A stretch of 33,328 nt of DNA, taken from positions 1 through 33,328 of the forward strand of contig JAADFN010000024.1 in the NCBI GenBank assembly GCA_013152895.1, given 5' to 3'. This DNA comes from Acidobacteriota bacterium (lineage in GTDB: Bacteria; Acidobacteriota; Thermoanaerobaculia; Thermoanaerobaculales; Sulfomarinibacteraceae). This document shows, in pieces, positions 23,469 through 32,700 of this stretch (the stretch's first letter is position 1; every line of letters starts with the position of its first letter). Both the position numbers and the translations under genes were made by a program. The notes beneath the pieces are model-generated. The model did not search any database. It had not been told where the DNA came from and was given only the letters and a program-made list of their open reading frames with translations.

Positions 23469-24833
23469 TCATGACCGGCCGGGAGCGCCCTCGAAGTAGC
23501 CGGTCAGGTCCTGGCGCGCGAGGCCCTGGTCGAGGGCCGTCCGCGCCACCGCCCGCGCGACGGCCCGGTGGACGGCGCGGTTGAGCGGGTTCGGCACCAG
23601 GTCGCCTTCCGGTGTCATGTCGGCAATCGCGTGAGCGGCGGCCAGGTACATCTCCATCGTCAGCTTCGGCGTGCCCGAGTCGACGGCGCCGCGCAGGATC
23701 CCCGGGAAGCCGAGGACGTTGTTGACAACCTTGCCGTCGGCGGCGAACGCCGCGCCGGCCGCAAGGGCCTCCTCCGGCTCGATTTCGGGCGACGGGTTGG
23801 ACAGGGCCAGGATGATCTGTCCCGGCCGCACCCAGGCCTTCTTGATGAGACCGGGAACGCCGGTCGTCGAGACGACGACGTCGCAGGCATCCATGATTTC
23901 CCGCAAGGAAGCGGCCCGGCCGCCGGCCTTTTCCAGGCGCCTGGTGGCGCCTGGATCGAGATCGGCGCCGAGCACGGGACGACCACTCTCCTGCATCATC
24001 ATCCTGGCGATGGACAGGCCCGCGGCCCCGAGGCCGATCTGCCCGACGGTGACCTCGTCCAACGATCTTTCGACCTTGCGAAGCGCGTTCATGAGGGCTG
24101 CCGCAACGACAACGGCCGTCCCATGCTGGTCGTCGTGCATCACGGGGCGGTCAAGCGTCTCGATCAGCGCTTCCTCGATGTCGAAGCACCGGGGCGCCGA
24201 AATATCTTCGAGCTGGATCGCGCCGAAGGTCAGGGCGATGTTCTGGACGGTCCGGATGATGTCCTTGGTGTCCTTCGTCTTGAGAAGGATCGGCATGCCG
24301 GAGAGGCCGACGAGGCTCTCCATGAGAGCGGCCTTGCCCTCCATGACCGGCATGCCTGCCAGGGGACCGATGTCGCCGAGGCCGAGAATGGCGGTTCCGT
24401 CCGTGACGATGGCGATCAGGTGCGGAATCGCCGTGTAGCGGCGGGCCTGGGAGGCGTCATTTTCAATGACGCGGCAGACGCCTGCGACGCCGGGCGTGTA
24501 GACCCGGCGCAAATCCTGCAACGTGTCGATCTTGTACCGGCTCCGCACGGCGATCTTGCCGCCCTGGTGCAGCTCCAGGACATCGTCCCGGATCTCGACA
24601 AGCTCGGATCCGTCGGTCGCCTTGACCGCCTCGACCACCAGATCGAGGTCCGACTGCTGCGACACGTACACGACGATGTCCCGGACGACGTGTTTGTGGT
24701 CCATCCGGATGAGAGAAATCTCACCGGCCAGAGCGCCGGCATTTCCCAGGGCGACGAGCAACTGGCCGAGCGCGCCGGCCCGCTGCTCGTTCCGGACCCG
24801 GATCGTTCGCATGATGCTGTACTCAGTCCACAT
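23469..24833 (-). CDS. NAD(P)-dependent malic enzyme with N-terminal ACT domain
   Basis: Oxidative decarboxylation of malate to pyruvate and CO2. The 454-residue protein starts with an ACT regulatory domain at about 9-85 (RTIRVRNEQRAGALGQLLVAL...RDIVVYVS), then the short bacterial malic enzyme core: VYTPGVAGVCR at 111-121, VTDGTAILGLGDIGP at 143-157, GKAAL with Lys167, the metal-binding LEDI, DDQHGTA, and the nucleotide-binding IGLGAAGLSIA. The ACT domain suggests control by an amino acid or other small ligand. A strong AAGGAGG precedes the ATG at 24833. Immediately upstream lie two tandem palindromic elements; the element edge (TATGCT on this strand) may supply the -10 box. Confidence 0.93.
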   Translation of the reverse strand: MWTEYSIMRTIRVRNEQRAGALGQLLVALGNAGALAGEISLIRMDHKHVVRDIVVYVSQQSDLDLVVEAVKATDGSELVEIRDDVLELHQGGKIAVRSRYKIDTLQDLRRVYTPGVAGVCRVIENDASQARRYTAIPHLIAIVTDGTAILGLGDIGPLAGMPVMEGKAALMESLVGLSGMPILLKTKDTKDIIRTVQNIALTFGAIQLEDISAPRCFDIEEALIETLDRPVMHDDQHGTAVVVAAALMNALRKVERSLDEVTVGQIGLGAAGLSIARMMMQESGRPVLGADLDPGATRRLEKAGGRAASLREIMDACDVVVSTTGVPGLIKKAWVRPGQIILALSNPSPEIEPEEALAAGAAFAADGKVVNNVLGFPGILRGAVDSGTPKLTMEMYLAAAHAIADMTPEGDLVPNPLNRAVHRAVARAVARTALDQGLARQDLTGYFEGAPGRS

Positions 24834-24844
24834 ACAACCTCCTT

Positions 24845-25027
24845 AGCCAGCATATCTCACGCGCTTCCTGCTGCGACCGAGGATACGCCGGCCATTGCGG
24901 TGTTTCTCCCGGCGGTGTCGCCTGCGGCGTGCCGCGAGCACGCCTCGGCCCCACCTTGGTCGAAACGCCACACCGGCGGGCGTCTCCCCGGTCTCGCGAC
25001 GAAAGTCCGTGAGATCTGCTGGCTGCC
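24845..25027 (+). repeat. Palindromic element, tandem copy 1
   Basis: A 168-bp core (24851-25018) bounded by CATATCTCAC and its near-complement GTGAGATCTG. The two halves are imperfect inverted repeats along their length: blocks such as ACCGaGGAtACGCC, GGCC and GTTTCtCC on the left recur as the reverse complement on the right, and the middle holds CGGC-GT-GCCG. It is nearly identical to copy 2, which starts 179 bp later. The 11-bp junction, CTGGC-T-GCCAG at 25019-25029, is itself a perfect palindrome. The left edge touches the ribosome site of the malic enzyme gene. Confidence 0.92.
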
Positions 25028-25206
25028 AGCATATCTCACGCGCTTCCTGCTGCGACCGAGGATACGCCGGCCATTACGGTGTTTCTCCCGGCGGTGTCGC
25101 CTGCGGCGTGCCGCGAGCACGCCTCGGTCCCACCCTGGTCGAAACGCCACACGGGCGGGCGTCTCCCCGGTCTCGCGACGATGCTCCGTGAGATATGCGG
25201 GTTCGG
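25028..25206 (+). repeat. Palindromic element, tandem copy 2
   Basis: A second 168-bp core (25030-25197) with perfectly complementary ends CATATCTCAC and GTGAGATATG, differing from copy 1 at only a handful of bases. The right tail GCGGGTTC matches the ends of the copies at 4585 and 8353. Together the two copies fill most of the 448-bp gap between the malic enzyme and the TPR gene. The rest (25207-25281) shows nothing recognisable. No protein is credible here: frames through the element are open on several strands simply because of its composition. Confidence 0.92.
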
Positions 25207-25281
25207 CGCCGCCCTGGACGGGGCAACTCCCATGTATGTATCGGTTCCCCGGCGGCAGGTGTCAAGCGGGTCACGGCCGTG

Positions 25282-26241
25282 CTATTTCGGGGGCGCATCC
25301 GTGTGGGGGATGGCGGTCATCCGGATCATCCTGAAGATCGCGGTTCCTGCGGGGATCATCGGCGGAGGCGGATCGACGGGCGCGCCGAACTCCAACTCGG
25401 AAAAGTGAGTCTTGTAATTCCAGCGGAGGATGAGCCCATGCTTCTTTTCGGGGTGGGTCACCGTCGGCCGGCCGAAGAGGCCAAGAACGCCTGCGACGGT
25501 CGTTTTCCAATCATGGGCACGGTCCAGGGCGATCGTGTAGGGAGAGTAACGGAGCACGTTCTGCGCGTCGATCAGGATCTCGCTGACCCGGCCGGTGTCG
25601 TCGAACGAGAAGGCCCACAGGACGCGGGGGCCGGCGCTGGCCTGGAGAACCGGCCGTTTGGCTCCCGTGCCGCCGAGGTGGAAGATCTTGGCGACGTCTT
25701 CCCGGGACGAGCCAAGCCCAATGCCCGCGAAGGTGCCAGCCTCGAGGTTGGCCTCGAGCGGTATCGCGTGCTCGAGCAGAACCCTCCACGTCCTCGGATC
25801 CGCCAGGAACTGCCGCTCGCCCGGAAGGGTGATCGCGGGAAACAGGTTTTTCGCGCCGGAGGAAAGGATGCCCTCGAAGAGCTTCAGAGCCTCCTCCCGC
25901 CGGCCCGTCACCCAGGCGGCGGCTTCGCGGTACAGCGCCATCTGCGCATTCCTCGGCTCGAGCGTGCCCGCGCGCCCGAGAAACTTGTACGCCAGCTCGT
26001 AACGGGCCAGGTGGAAGTACGAGACGCCGAGATCGGCGTTGATCCAGAAACGGGTCGTCGCGTCGAGATCCTGGCGGTCGGCGTACGGCTCGAGGAGCGT
26101 CAATGCCTGCTGGTAGCGGTGGTGCTCGAGCAAGCTGGCTGCCCGGTCCAGCGGAACGGCGCCGGGCTTGCCGGCGAGCGCAAGGTGGGATGCAGCCACC
26201 AGAGCCAGGCCTGCGATCAACCCTGAACGGACCAGCTTCAT
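25282..26241 (-). CDS. Exported TPR-like protein
   Basis: A 319-residue protein with a clear Sec signal (MKLVRSGLIAGLALVAASHLALA, cut after residue 23). Residues about 30-140 are paired helices of TPR type: AASLLEHHRYQQALTLLEPYA, FWINADLGVSYFHLARYELAYKFL and AQMALYREAAAWVTGRREEAL. The C-terminal part (about 170-300) is beta-rich and begins GIGLGSSREDVAKIF, resembling the short motif found in BamE-like and other small envelope domains, followed by VLWAFSFDDTGRVSEILID. Function unknown; periplasmic. The ATG at 26241 has no ribosome site; TATCCT lies seven bases upstream. It is divergent from the nucleosidase gene. Confidence 0.82.
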   Translation of the reverse strand: MKLVRSGLIAGLALVAASHLALAGKPGAVPLDRAASLLEHHRYQQALTLLEPYADRQDLDATTRFWINADLGVSYFHLARYELAYKFLGRAGTLEPRNAQMALYREAAAWVTGRREEALKLFEGILSSGAKNLFPAITLPGERQFLADPRTWRVLLEHAIPLEANLEAGTFAGIGLGSSREDVAKIFHLGGTGAKRPVLQASAGPRVLWAFSFDDTGRVSEILIDAQNVLRYSPYTIALDRAHDWKTTVAGVLGLFGRPTVTHPEKKHGLILRWNYKTHFSELEFGAPVDPPPPMIPAGTAIFRMIRMTAIPHTDAPPK

Positions 26242-26399
26242 GACAACGAGGATAGCACCGTCACCCGGTTGGTTTCGGCCTCCGATGCCGGTCCCTTCTC
26301 GTTGCAGGTTGACGGATTTGACGTCACGATGGATCTCTGACGTGTACCTGCCCCGGGGCATCGGATAAGGTGATACCATGCTGCCGTTCCGGAGGGAGT

Positions 26400-27125
26400 G
26401 TGCAGCCCACCATCGTCGTGATCGTTGCCTATGCCTTTGAAGCCCGCGCTGCCGCGAGCGTTGCACGCGATATGACGAGAAAGCGCTGGGGCGCCTGGAC
26501 CCTGTCGACCGGCGAGATGTGGAACGTCCCCGTCGCCATCATCCGGTGCGGCCCCGGGAAGGCGGCGGCCGCAGCAGCAGCCCAGGCAGCCATCGGGTAC
26601 TTCGAGCCGATCGCGCTACTCAGCTTTGGCATGGCCGGCTCCCCCGACGTCGATCTGAGGGCTGGAAGCCTGGTCGTCCCGAACGTCGTCCTCGACGTGG
26701 CACTGGGCCGTGTCCAGGATCTTCCCGTCGAGATGCCCGTACGGTTCGAGCCGGAGGCCGATCTGCTGGCTGAGCTGCTCGACGTACCCGGCACCAGGCC
26801 GGCGTGGCTGGCGTGCTGGGAGGGGCAGGTTGCGTCCCCCGCGCACCGCCCTCCCGTGGAGGCTCGCGGCCAACGGATCGTCGTCGACTGGGAGAGCGCG
26901 GCGATCGCCCACGTCGCATCGTTGTGGGACGTGCCGTGGGCCGCGCTGAAAGTCGTGTCCGACCATGGAGAACCGGAGCGCCTCCGGAGTATCGCGGCCA
27001 ACGCTCGCCGCCCGCTCCACTGGGCCGCCGAGGTGCTTCGCCGCGCCTGCGTTCACTTCGCCGAGAAACGGGTCACGACCCAGGAGATCCTGGAGCCCGG
27101 TGGCGCTGACGGCGAAGCTTGTTGA
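26400..27125 (+). CDS. Nucleoside phosphorylase-superfamily protein (MTA/SAH nucleosidase-like)
   Basis: A 241-residue member of the PNP/UDP phosphorylase superfamily. The pattern fits: start VIVAYAFEARA, LIRCGPGKAAAAAAAQAAI, LLSFGMAGSPD (in place of GTAGG), and the ribose-binding segment VDWESAAIAHVASLWDVPWAALKVVSD with Glu and the downstream Asp conserved. The lid loop is short and the family's nucleobase-binding residues are not certain, so the substrate could be methylthioadenosine, adenosylhomocysteine or a hopanoid-pathway adenosyl compound. The GTG at 26400 follows GGAGGGA closely. It is transcribed alone, ahead of the efflux operon. Confidence 0.8.
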   Translation: MQPTIVVIVAYAFEARAAASVARDMTRKRWGAWTLSTGEMWNVPVAIIRCGPGKAAAAAAAQAAIGYFEPIALLSFGMAGSPDVDLRAGSLVVPNVVLDVALGRVQDLPVEMPVRFEPEADLLAELLDVPGTRPAWLACWEGQVASPAHRPPVEARGQRIVVDWESAAIAHVASLWDVPWAALKVVSDHGEPERLRSIAANARRPLHWAAEVLRRACVHFAEKRVTTQEILEPGGADGEAC

Positions 27126-27210
27126 GAACACGCCCCTTCCGCCGACCGACGGATCGAACCGCGCGAGCTCGGTGATACCATCTTCTGGAATCACTTGGTT
27201 CATACGGGTA

Positions 27211-27238
27211 TTGACGGTCTGCGGGAATAGAGTATATT
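27211..27238 (+). promoter_or_regulatory. Sigma-70 promoter of the efflux operon
   Basis: TTGACG (27211-27216) and TATATT (27233-27238), each five of six matches, with a 16-bp spacer. Transcription would begin near 27245, leaving a leader of about 40 nt before the tolC-like ATG. Confidence 0.65.
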
Positions 27239-27240
27239 CC
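27224..27240 (+). promoter_or_regulatory. Palindrome overlapping the -10 box, candidate operator
   Basis: GGAATA and TATTCC form perfect 6-bp arms around a five-base centre, and the right arm covers most of the -10 box. A dimeric repressor bound here would block RNA polymerase, the usual arrangement for efflux operons controlled by TetR- or MarR-type proteins. No regulator gene is adjacent. Confidence 0.45.
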
Positions 27241-27285
27241 TGTAGGGTTATATGGTGGGACGTTGGACGTGGGAGGGTCAAGAAG

Positions 27286-28641
27286 ATGCGACGAAACGTG
27301 CTGGCTGTGGTTTTCTTTCTCGCGGTGGCAACGGGCGCAGCGGCGGCCACCGCGCCGCTGACGATCGGGGCTGCCGTGAAAGCCGCCTTGGAGCACAATC
27401 CGGCGATCCGCAGCGCCGGTGCGGCGGCGCAAGCGGATTCGGCAAACGCGAGGCGGGCGAAGGCGTTTCGCCTGCCCAGCATTGATCTCCTCCAGATGTA
27501 CGACCGCACGAACAACCCCGCTGAAGCATTCGCCTTTCAGCTCAACCAGAAGCGGTTCAGCCTGCAGAGCTTCGCCATGGCAGATCCAAACAACCCGAGC
27601 GAGATGACGACATGGTTGTCGAGCGTGCGGCTCGTGCAGCCCGTCTACACCGGAGGAAAGCTCTCCGCCAGGATTCACCAGGCGGATTTCATGGCCCACG
27701 CTGGAAAGCTGACGCACTCCTACACCGAGGAGCAGGTCGCCTTCGACACGGTGACCGCCTACACCAACCTGGCGAAGGCTCGCGAGTATCTCGATGTCAT
27801 GAGAAAGGCGCGGGATACGACGGCGAAACATGTCAAGCTGGCCGAGCAGTACGCGGCGCAGGGCATGATCGTCAAGGCGGAAGTGCTCAAGGCCAAGGTT
27901 TTCCTGGCGCACATGAACGAGCTGGTGGAGCAGGCGTCCAGCGGGGCCGACCTCGCCGAGGCGGCCCTCAACTTCCAGATGGGGCTTAACCAGTCCGTTC
28001 ATCATCGGTTGGCGCCGCTGCCGCCGCCCCCGCCGGTGACGGAGGATCTTCAGGCGTGGATCGGCCGCGCCCTGGCGCGCAGGCGGGACCTTGGCGCGGC
28101 AAAGGCGAAGCTCGATGCCGGGCGCCTGGAAGAGAAGGTCGCGACCTCGGGCTATCTGCCGCAGGTCGCGCTGATCGGCCGGTACGACCTGTACGACAAC
28201 TCGTTCGCCGGAAGCCATGGGAAGTCCGGCGCCATCATGGCCGTGGCCAAGCTGAACCTCTTCCGCGGGGGGGCCGACCGGGCGGCCAGGGCATCGGCCC
28301 GTTTCCGGACGGCCTCGTTCGAGTCGGATATTCACCGGTTTGAAGAGGGTATCCGGCTCCAGGTGCGGCAAGCGTGGCAACAGCTGCTGACGGCCCGGGC
28401 GCGAAACAGGACGGCCCGGGCAGCCCTCGCATCGGCACGCGAGGCCCTTCGGGTTCGTGAGGCTCGTTTCAAGCAGGGGCTGGACAAGATGATCGATCTC
28501 CTGGATGCCGAGACGCAGCTGCGTCAGGCGGAGGTCAGTGAGCTGGTCTCACGGTACGACGTCGCCCTCGCGACGTACAGTCTTTACTTCAACTCCGGCA
28601 CATCGATCGTTGCGCTGGAAACGTCATCGGAGGCACGCTGA
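27286..28641 (+). CDS. TolC-family outer-membrane efflux channel
   Basis: Outer-membrane/periplasmic tunnel of a tripartite pump. The 451-residue protein begins with a signal peptide (VLAVVFFLAVATGAAAA), then LTIGAAVKAALEHNPAIRSA, the standard TolC opening, and has two repeated helical halves: SVRLVQPVYTGGKLSARIHQAD, and later MAVAKLNLFRGGADRAARASA, each preceding a long helix pair. A Pro-rich stretch (LAPLPPPPPV) separates the halves. GGGAGGG precedes the ATG by eight bases. The stop overlaps the next ATG (TGATG). Confidence 0.92.
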   Translation: MRRNVLAVVFFLAVATGAAAATAPLTIGAAVKAALEHNPAIRSAGAAAQADSANARRAKAFRLPSIDLLQMYDRTNNPAEAFAFQLNQKRFSLQSFAMADPNNPSEMTTWLSSVRLVQPVYTGGKLSARIHQADFMAHAGKLTHSYTEEQVAFDTVTAYTNLAKAREYLDVMRKARDTTAKHVKLAEQYAAQGMIVKAEVLKAKVFLAHMNELVEQASSGADLAEAALNFQMGLNQSVHHRLAPLPPPPPVTEDLQAWIGRALARRRDLGAAKAKLDAGRLEEKVATSGYLPQVALIGRYDLYDNSFAGSHGKSGAIMAVAKLNLFRGGADRAARASARFRTASFESDIHRFEEGIRLQVRQAWQQLLTARARNRTARAALASAREALRVREARFKQGLDKMIDLLDAETQLRQAEVSELVSRYDVALATYSLYFNSGTSIVALETSSEAR

Positions 28642-29726
28642 TGAACCGCATCGCCTACTACCTGACAGCCGTCTCTCTTTTCTCCGCCATCGTGCTCACC
28701 GGAGGGTGCGGCAGCGAGCGCGCGAAGGAGGCCCCGGCACATTTCGCGCCCGTGACCGCCCGTATCACCAAGGTCGTGAGAATCCGTGAGCAGAAACCGA
28801 TCGAGGTGTACGGGATCGTGCAACCCGTCCGGCAGTCGTTCGTCTCGAGCCGGGTCATGGGACCGGTGATCGCCGTCCACGTGCACGCCGGCGAGGTGGT
28901 CAAGAAGGGGCAGCCGCTCCTGGAGATCCAGCCGCAGACGATCGAGGGGCAGGTGGCCCAGGCCAAGGGCGCCCTGGCGCAGGCGGAGGCGGCGCTGGCC
29001 ATCTCCACGAAGAACTTCACCCGTTTTTCCAACCTGCACAAGACGGGCGCGGCCTCCGATCTCGAGCTCGACATGGCGCGGATGCAGTATGACCAGGCGA
29101 AGGGCGCCGTCGAGCAGGCGAAGGGCGCCGTCCAGGCGGCCTCGTCGGTTGCCAGGGAGGCGATCGTGCGGGCGCCGTTCGATGCAAGGGTCGTCGAGAA
29201 GCTCGTCAACGTTGGCGACCTGGCTGCGCCGGGACGGCCGCTGGTCCGCGTTGAATCGCTGGCCGGGCGCCAGGTCTGGCTGACCGTACGGGAGGGCGAC
29301 ATCCACCGGGTCAAGCCGGGCCAGAGCATCGACGTACGCTTCGACAGCCTGCCCAAGCTCGGAGCTGTCACGGGAACCGTGTCCGAAATCGTTCCGGCGG
29401 CCGATCCGGCCACGCACACCTTCACGGTCAAGGTCGCTCTAGGCAAGCTGAACGTTTCATCGGGCATCGCCGCAACGGGGGCGTTGCCGGGGGACGTCAC
29501 GGCGCGGCTGGTCATTCCGGCCACCGCCGTTCATCGTTTCGGCGGTCTCGAGCTGGTGGTGGTCCGTGACGCCGAAGGGAAAGCACGGACGCGGGCGGTG
29601 ACGACCGGATCAAAGCTGAAGGACGGGCGAATCGAGGTGCTCTCCGGCCTCAATGAGGGCGACGAGGTGCTGACCGATATTCCCGGTCCGGTGGCCGATG
29701 GAACGCCGGTGGAGGTGGCACGATGA
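28641..29726 (+). CDS. Periplasmic adaptor (HlyD/MFP family) lipoprotein of an RND pump
   Basis: Links the RND transporter to the TolC-type channel. The 361-residue protein has a lipobox at Cys23 (LTGGC), a lipoyl half (VMGPVIAVHVHAGEVVKKGQPLLEI), a coiled-coil hairpin with a seven-residue repeat (AKGALAQ, AKGAVEQ, AKGAVQA), the second lipoyl half (APFDARVVEKLVNVGDLAAPGRPLVRV), a beta-barrel domain, and a membrane-proximal domain (VIPATAVHRFGGLELVVV). The heptad pair AKGAVEQ/AKGAVQA is also a 21-bp DNA tandem repeat near 29097-29137. The stop overlaps the transporter start (ATGA). Confidence 0.93.
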   Translation: MNRIAYYLTAVSLFSAIVLTGGCGSERAKEAPAHFAPVTARITKVVRIREQKPIEVYGIVQPVRQSFVSSRVMGPVIAVHVHAGEVVKKGQPLLEIQPQTIEGQVAQAKGALAQAEAALAISTKNFTRFSNLHKTGAASDLELDMARMQYDQAKGAVEQAKGAVQAASSVAREAIVRAPFDARVVEKLVNVGDLAAPGRPLVRVESLAGRQVWLTVREGDIHRVKPGQSIDVRFDSLPKLGAVTGTVSEIVPAADPATHTFTVKVALGKLNVSSGIAATGALPGDVTARLVIPATAVHRFGGLELVVVRDAEGKARTRAVTTGSKLKDGRIEVLSGLNEGDEVLTDIPGPVADGTPVEVAR

Positions 29727-32700
29727 ACGACCGCGACGATCGTGGCCCGGACACGCGTCCGGGCGTCGAAGAGCCGGCGGACGGGCCGTCGCCGGAGGAG
29801 ATCGAGGCGGAACGCCGGGCGGCGCTGCACCTCAAGATGACGCGCAGACCGCTCGGTATCTCGGGCCGGGTGGCCAAGGCGTTTCTCCACTCCAAGCTCA
29901 ACCCGCTCATCGTTCTCTTCGCCCTGTTTCTCGGGGCGTTCGCCATCGTTGTCACGCCGCGGCAGGAAGATCCCCAGATCAAGGTCCCGATGATCGACGT
30001 GATGCTGGCCTACCCCGGCGCAACGGCCCAGGACGTCGAGAACCGCGTTGTGACACCGTTGGAGAAGGTCCTGTACGAAATCCCGAACGTCAAGTACATC
30101 TACTCGACGTCCCAGCCTTCCGGTGGACTGATCATCGTCCGTTTTCGCGTTGGGACGCCTCCCGACGAGGCGGCCGTCCGGGTCCGGACGAAGATCGATG
30201 CCGTGATGGACCGGATGCCCAAGGGGATGCGGCCGCCCATGATCAAGCCCAGGACCATCGACGACGTACCGGTGGTCACCTACACGCTGTGGAGCACCCG
30301 GGAGACCCCGTTCCAGATCCGGAAGGTCGCCGATGAGCTCAAGATCGAGCTTTCGCGACATTCCCACGTCGCCCAGGCGTGGGTCATCGGCGGAGAGCGC
30401 CACGTCGTTCGCGTGACCTTCGACCGGGATAAGCTCTCCGCCTTCAACGTTTCGATCCTCCAGGCGTACAAGGCCATCCGCGGCTTCAACTGGAGGCTCC
30501 CGGCCGGCGACGCCAACGTGGACAACCGGCAGATCGAGGTGGATGTTGGCGGCTACCTCCGGAACGCCCGTGACATCGGCGATGTCGTCGTCGGCGTGTA
30601 CCGTGGCCGGCCCGTGTACCTCAAGGATGTGGCTGCGATCGCCGATGGCCCCGACGAGCCCTCCACCTACGTGTGGCTGGGATCCGGGCCCGCCGCGCCG
30701 GAGAAGGGCATCGCCCGGGCCGGCGTCGATGCTCCGGCGGTCACGGTGGCGGTGGCGAAGAAGAAGGGGACGAACGCCGTTGTCCTCGTGCACGAGCTCG
30801 ACCGGAGCATCAAGCACCTCAAGGGCAGGGTGATCCCTTCCGATATCCACGTGACGAAGACGCGGGACTACGGCTTCACCGCGAACGAAAAATCGACCGA
30901 GCTGATCGACCACATGATCATCGCCACGTTCGCCGTTGTGATCTTCATGGGGTTTGCGCTGGGGTACCGGGAAGGCATCGTCGTTGGCGTGGTCGTGCCG
31001 GTGACGCTGGCCTTGACCCTGGCGGCGTCGTATTTCTTCGGCTACACGCTGAACCGGGTCACGTTGTTCGCCCTGATTTTTGCCATTGGTTTTCTTGTCG
31101 ATAACGCCATCGTGGTTGTGGAGAATATCCACCGGCACTACGAGCTGAGGTGGGCCGAGCCGAGCCTCGCGACCGTGTACGCGGTGGACGAGGTCGGAAG
31201 CCCGAACAACCTCGCGACGGCCGCCGTCATCGCGGCGCTCCTGCCGATGGCGTTCGTCTCCGGCCTGATGGGCCCGTACATGCGGCCGATCCCGGTCAAC
31301 GCGTCGGCCGCGATGATCTTCTCACTGGTCATCGCCTACGTGACCGCCCCGTGGCTGACATACCTGCTCTTCCGCAAGAAGGCCGAGGCGGCGCTCAACC
31401 ATCTGAGCGCCGGTCCCGACCAGGAGACGCCTGGAGAAAACCGGTTGCACCGGATCTATGCGACGGTCATGAGGCCGTTCGTCCGTTCACGCCTCCGGCG
31501 GTACGTGTTGCTGGGAACCGTGGTCGTGCTGCTGCTGCTCTCGATCGGGCTGCTCTTCATACGTTTCGTCACGGTGAAAATGCTTCCGTTCGACAACAAG
31601 TCCGAGATCCAGATCGTCATCGACGCGCCGGTCGGGTTTACGCTCGAAGAGACCAACGCCGCCGCGCGGGAGATCGCCTCCGTTTTCCAGACGTTGCCCG
31701 AGGTGACCGATTACGAGGTGTACGTCGGGACATCGTCGCCGTTCAACTTCAACGGCCTCGTGCGCCACTACTTCCTTCGCCGGGGCGCAAACGTGGCGGA
31801 TATCGCCGTCAACCTGGTGGACAAGCACCAGAGGAAGCTCGAATCCCACGCGCTGGCGAAGAAGATCCGCAAGCTCGTCGATCCCATCGCCGCGCGGCTC
31901 GGCGTCAACGTCAAGGTCGCCGAGGTACCGCCCGGCCCGCCGGTGCTCTCGACGCTGGTCGCCGAGATCTACGGTCCCTCGCTCGCCGGGCGGATCAAGA
32001 TCGCCCGCCAGGTGCGAAAGGTCTTCGAGACGACGCCGGGCATCGTCGACGTGGACTGGTACGTTCAACACCCCGCGTCGCGCTGGATCATCCGCATCGA
32101 CAGGGACAAGGCGATGCGCTCCGGCATCACGCCGGAACAGGTCGTCCGGACCCTGCGCGTGGCGCTCGCCGGCGCCGATGCCGGGCTGGCCCACGTGCAG
32201 ACGTCCAGGGAACCGGTCCCGATCGTGCTGCGTCTCGATCGTGCACAGCGGTCCCATATCCATGACCTGCTCCAGCTGACGGTTCATGCCGCGGATGGAC
32301 GGATGGTGCCCCTGGCAGAGCTCGTCCACGTCACCACATCCCAGCGGGAGGAGTTCCGGTACCACAAGAATCTCCAGCCGGTGACCTACGTCATCGGCGA
32401 CGTGGCGGGGAAGCTCGAATCACCCGTCTACGCGATCCTCAACACGAGGCACCGGCTCGAGAAGATCGTGACGCCGCTGGGTCAGAAGCTCAAGATCATC
32501 GCGACCCATCTCCCGCGCGACCGCACGCGCTACACCATGAAATGGGATGGCGAATGGCAAATCACCTACGAGACCTTCCGGGACATGGGAATCGCCTTCG
32601 GCGTTGTCATGATCCTCATTTACGTTCTGATCGTTGGCTGGTACAAGTCGTTCATCACCCCGATCGTCATTATGGCGCCGATTCCATTGACCCTGATCGG

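Noticed and set aside
24845-25206. Tandem repeat as a possible CRISPR array
   Set aside because: Only two units of 168 bp with an 11-bp junction, no variable spacers and no cas genes nearby.
24857-25233. Open frames through the repeats on both strands, giving similar Arg-rich peptides
   Set aside because: They are duplicates created by the repeat itself, lack ribosome sites and have compositions expected from GC-rich non-coding DNA.
6476-26258. The 12-mer GAGGATAGCACC occurs upstream of both the MBL gene and the exported TPR gene
   Set aside because: Intriguing, but dozens of such pairs are expected by chance; kept only as support for the -10-like box in the TPR gene.
26369-27181. The 11-mer GGTGATACCAT occurs on both sides of the nucleosidase gene
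   Set aside because: Chance repeats of this length are expected many times in 33 kb, and neither copy sits at a convincing promoter position.
29097-29137. 21-bp tandem repeat inside the adaptor gene
   Set aside because: It encodes one heptad of the coiled-coil hairpin and is expected in this family.
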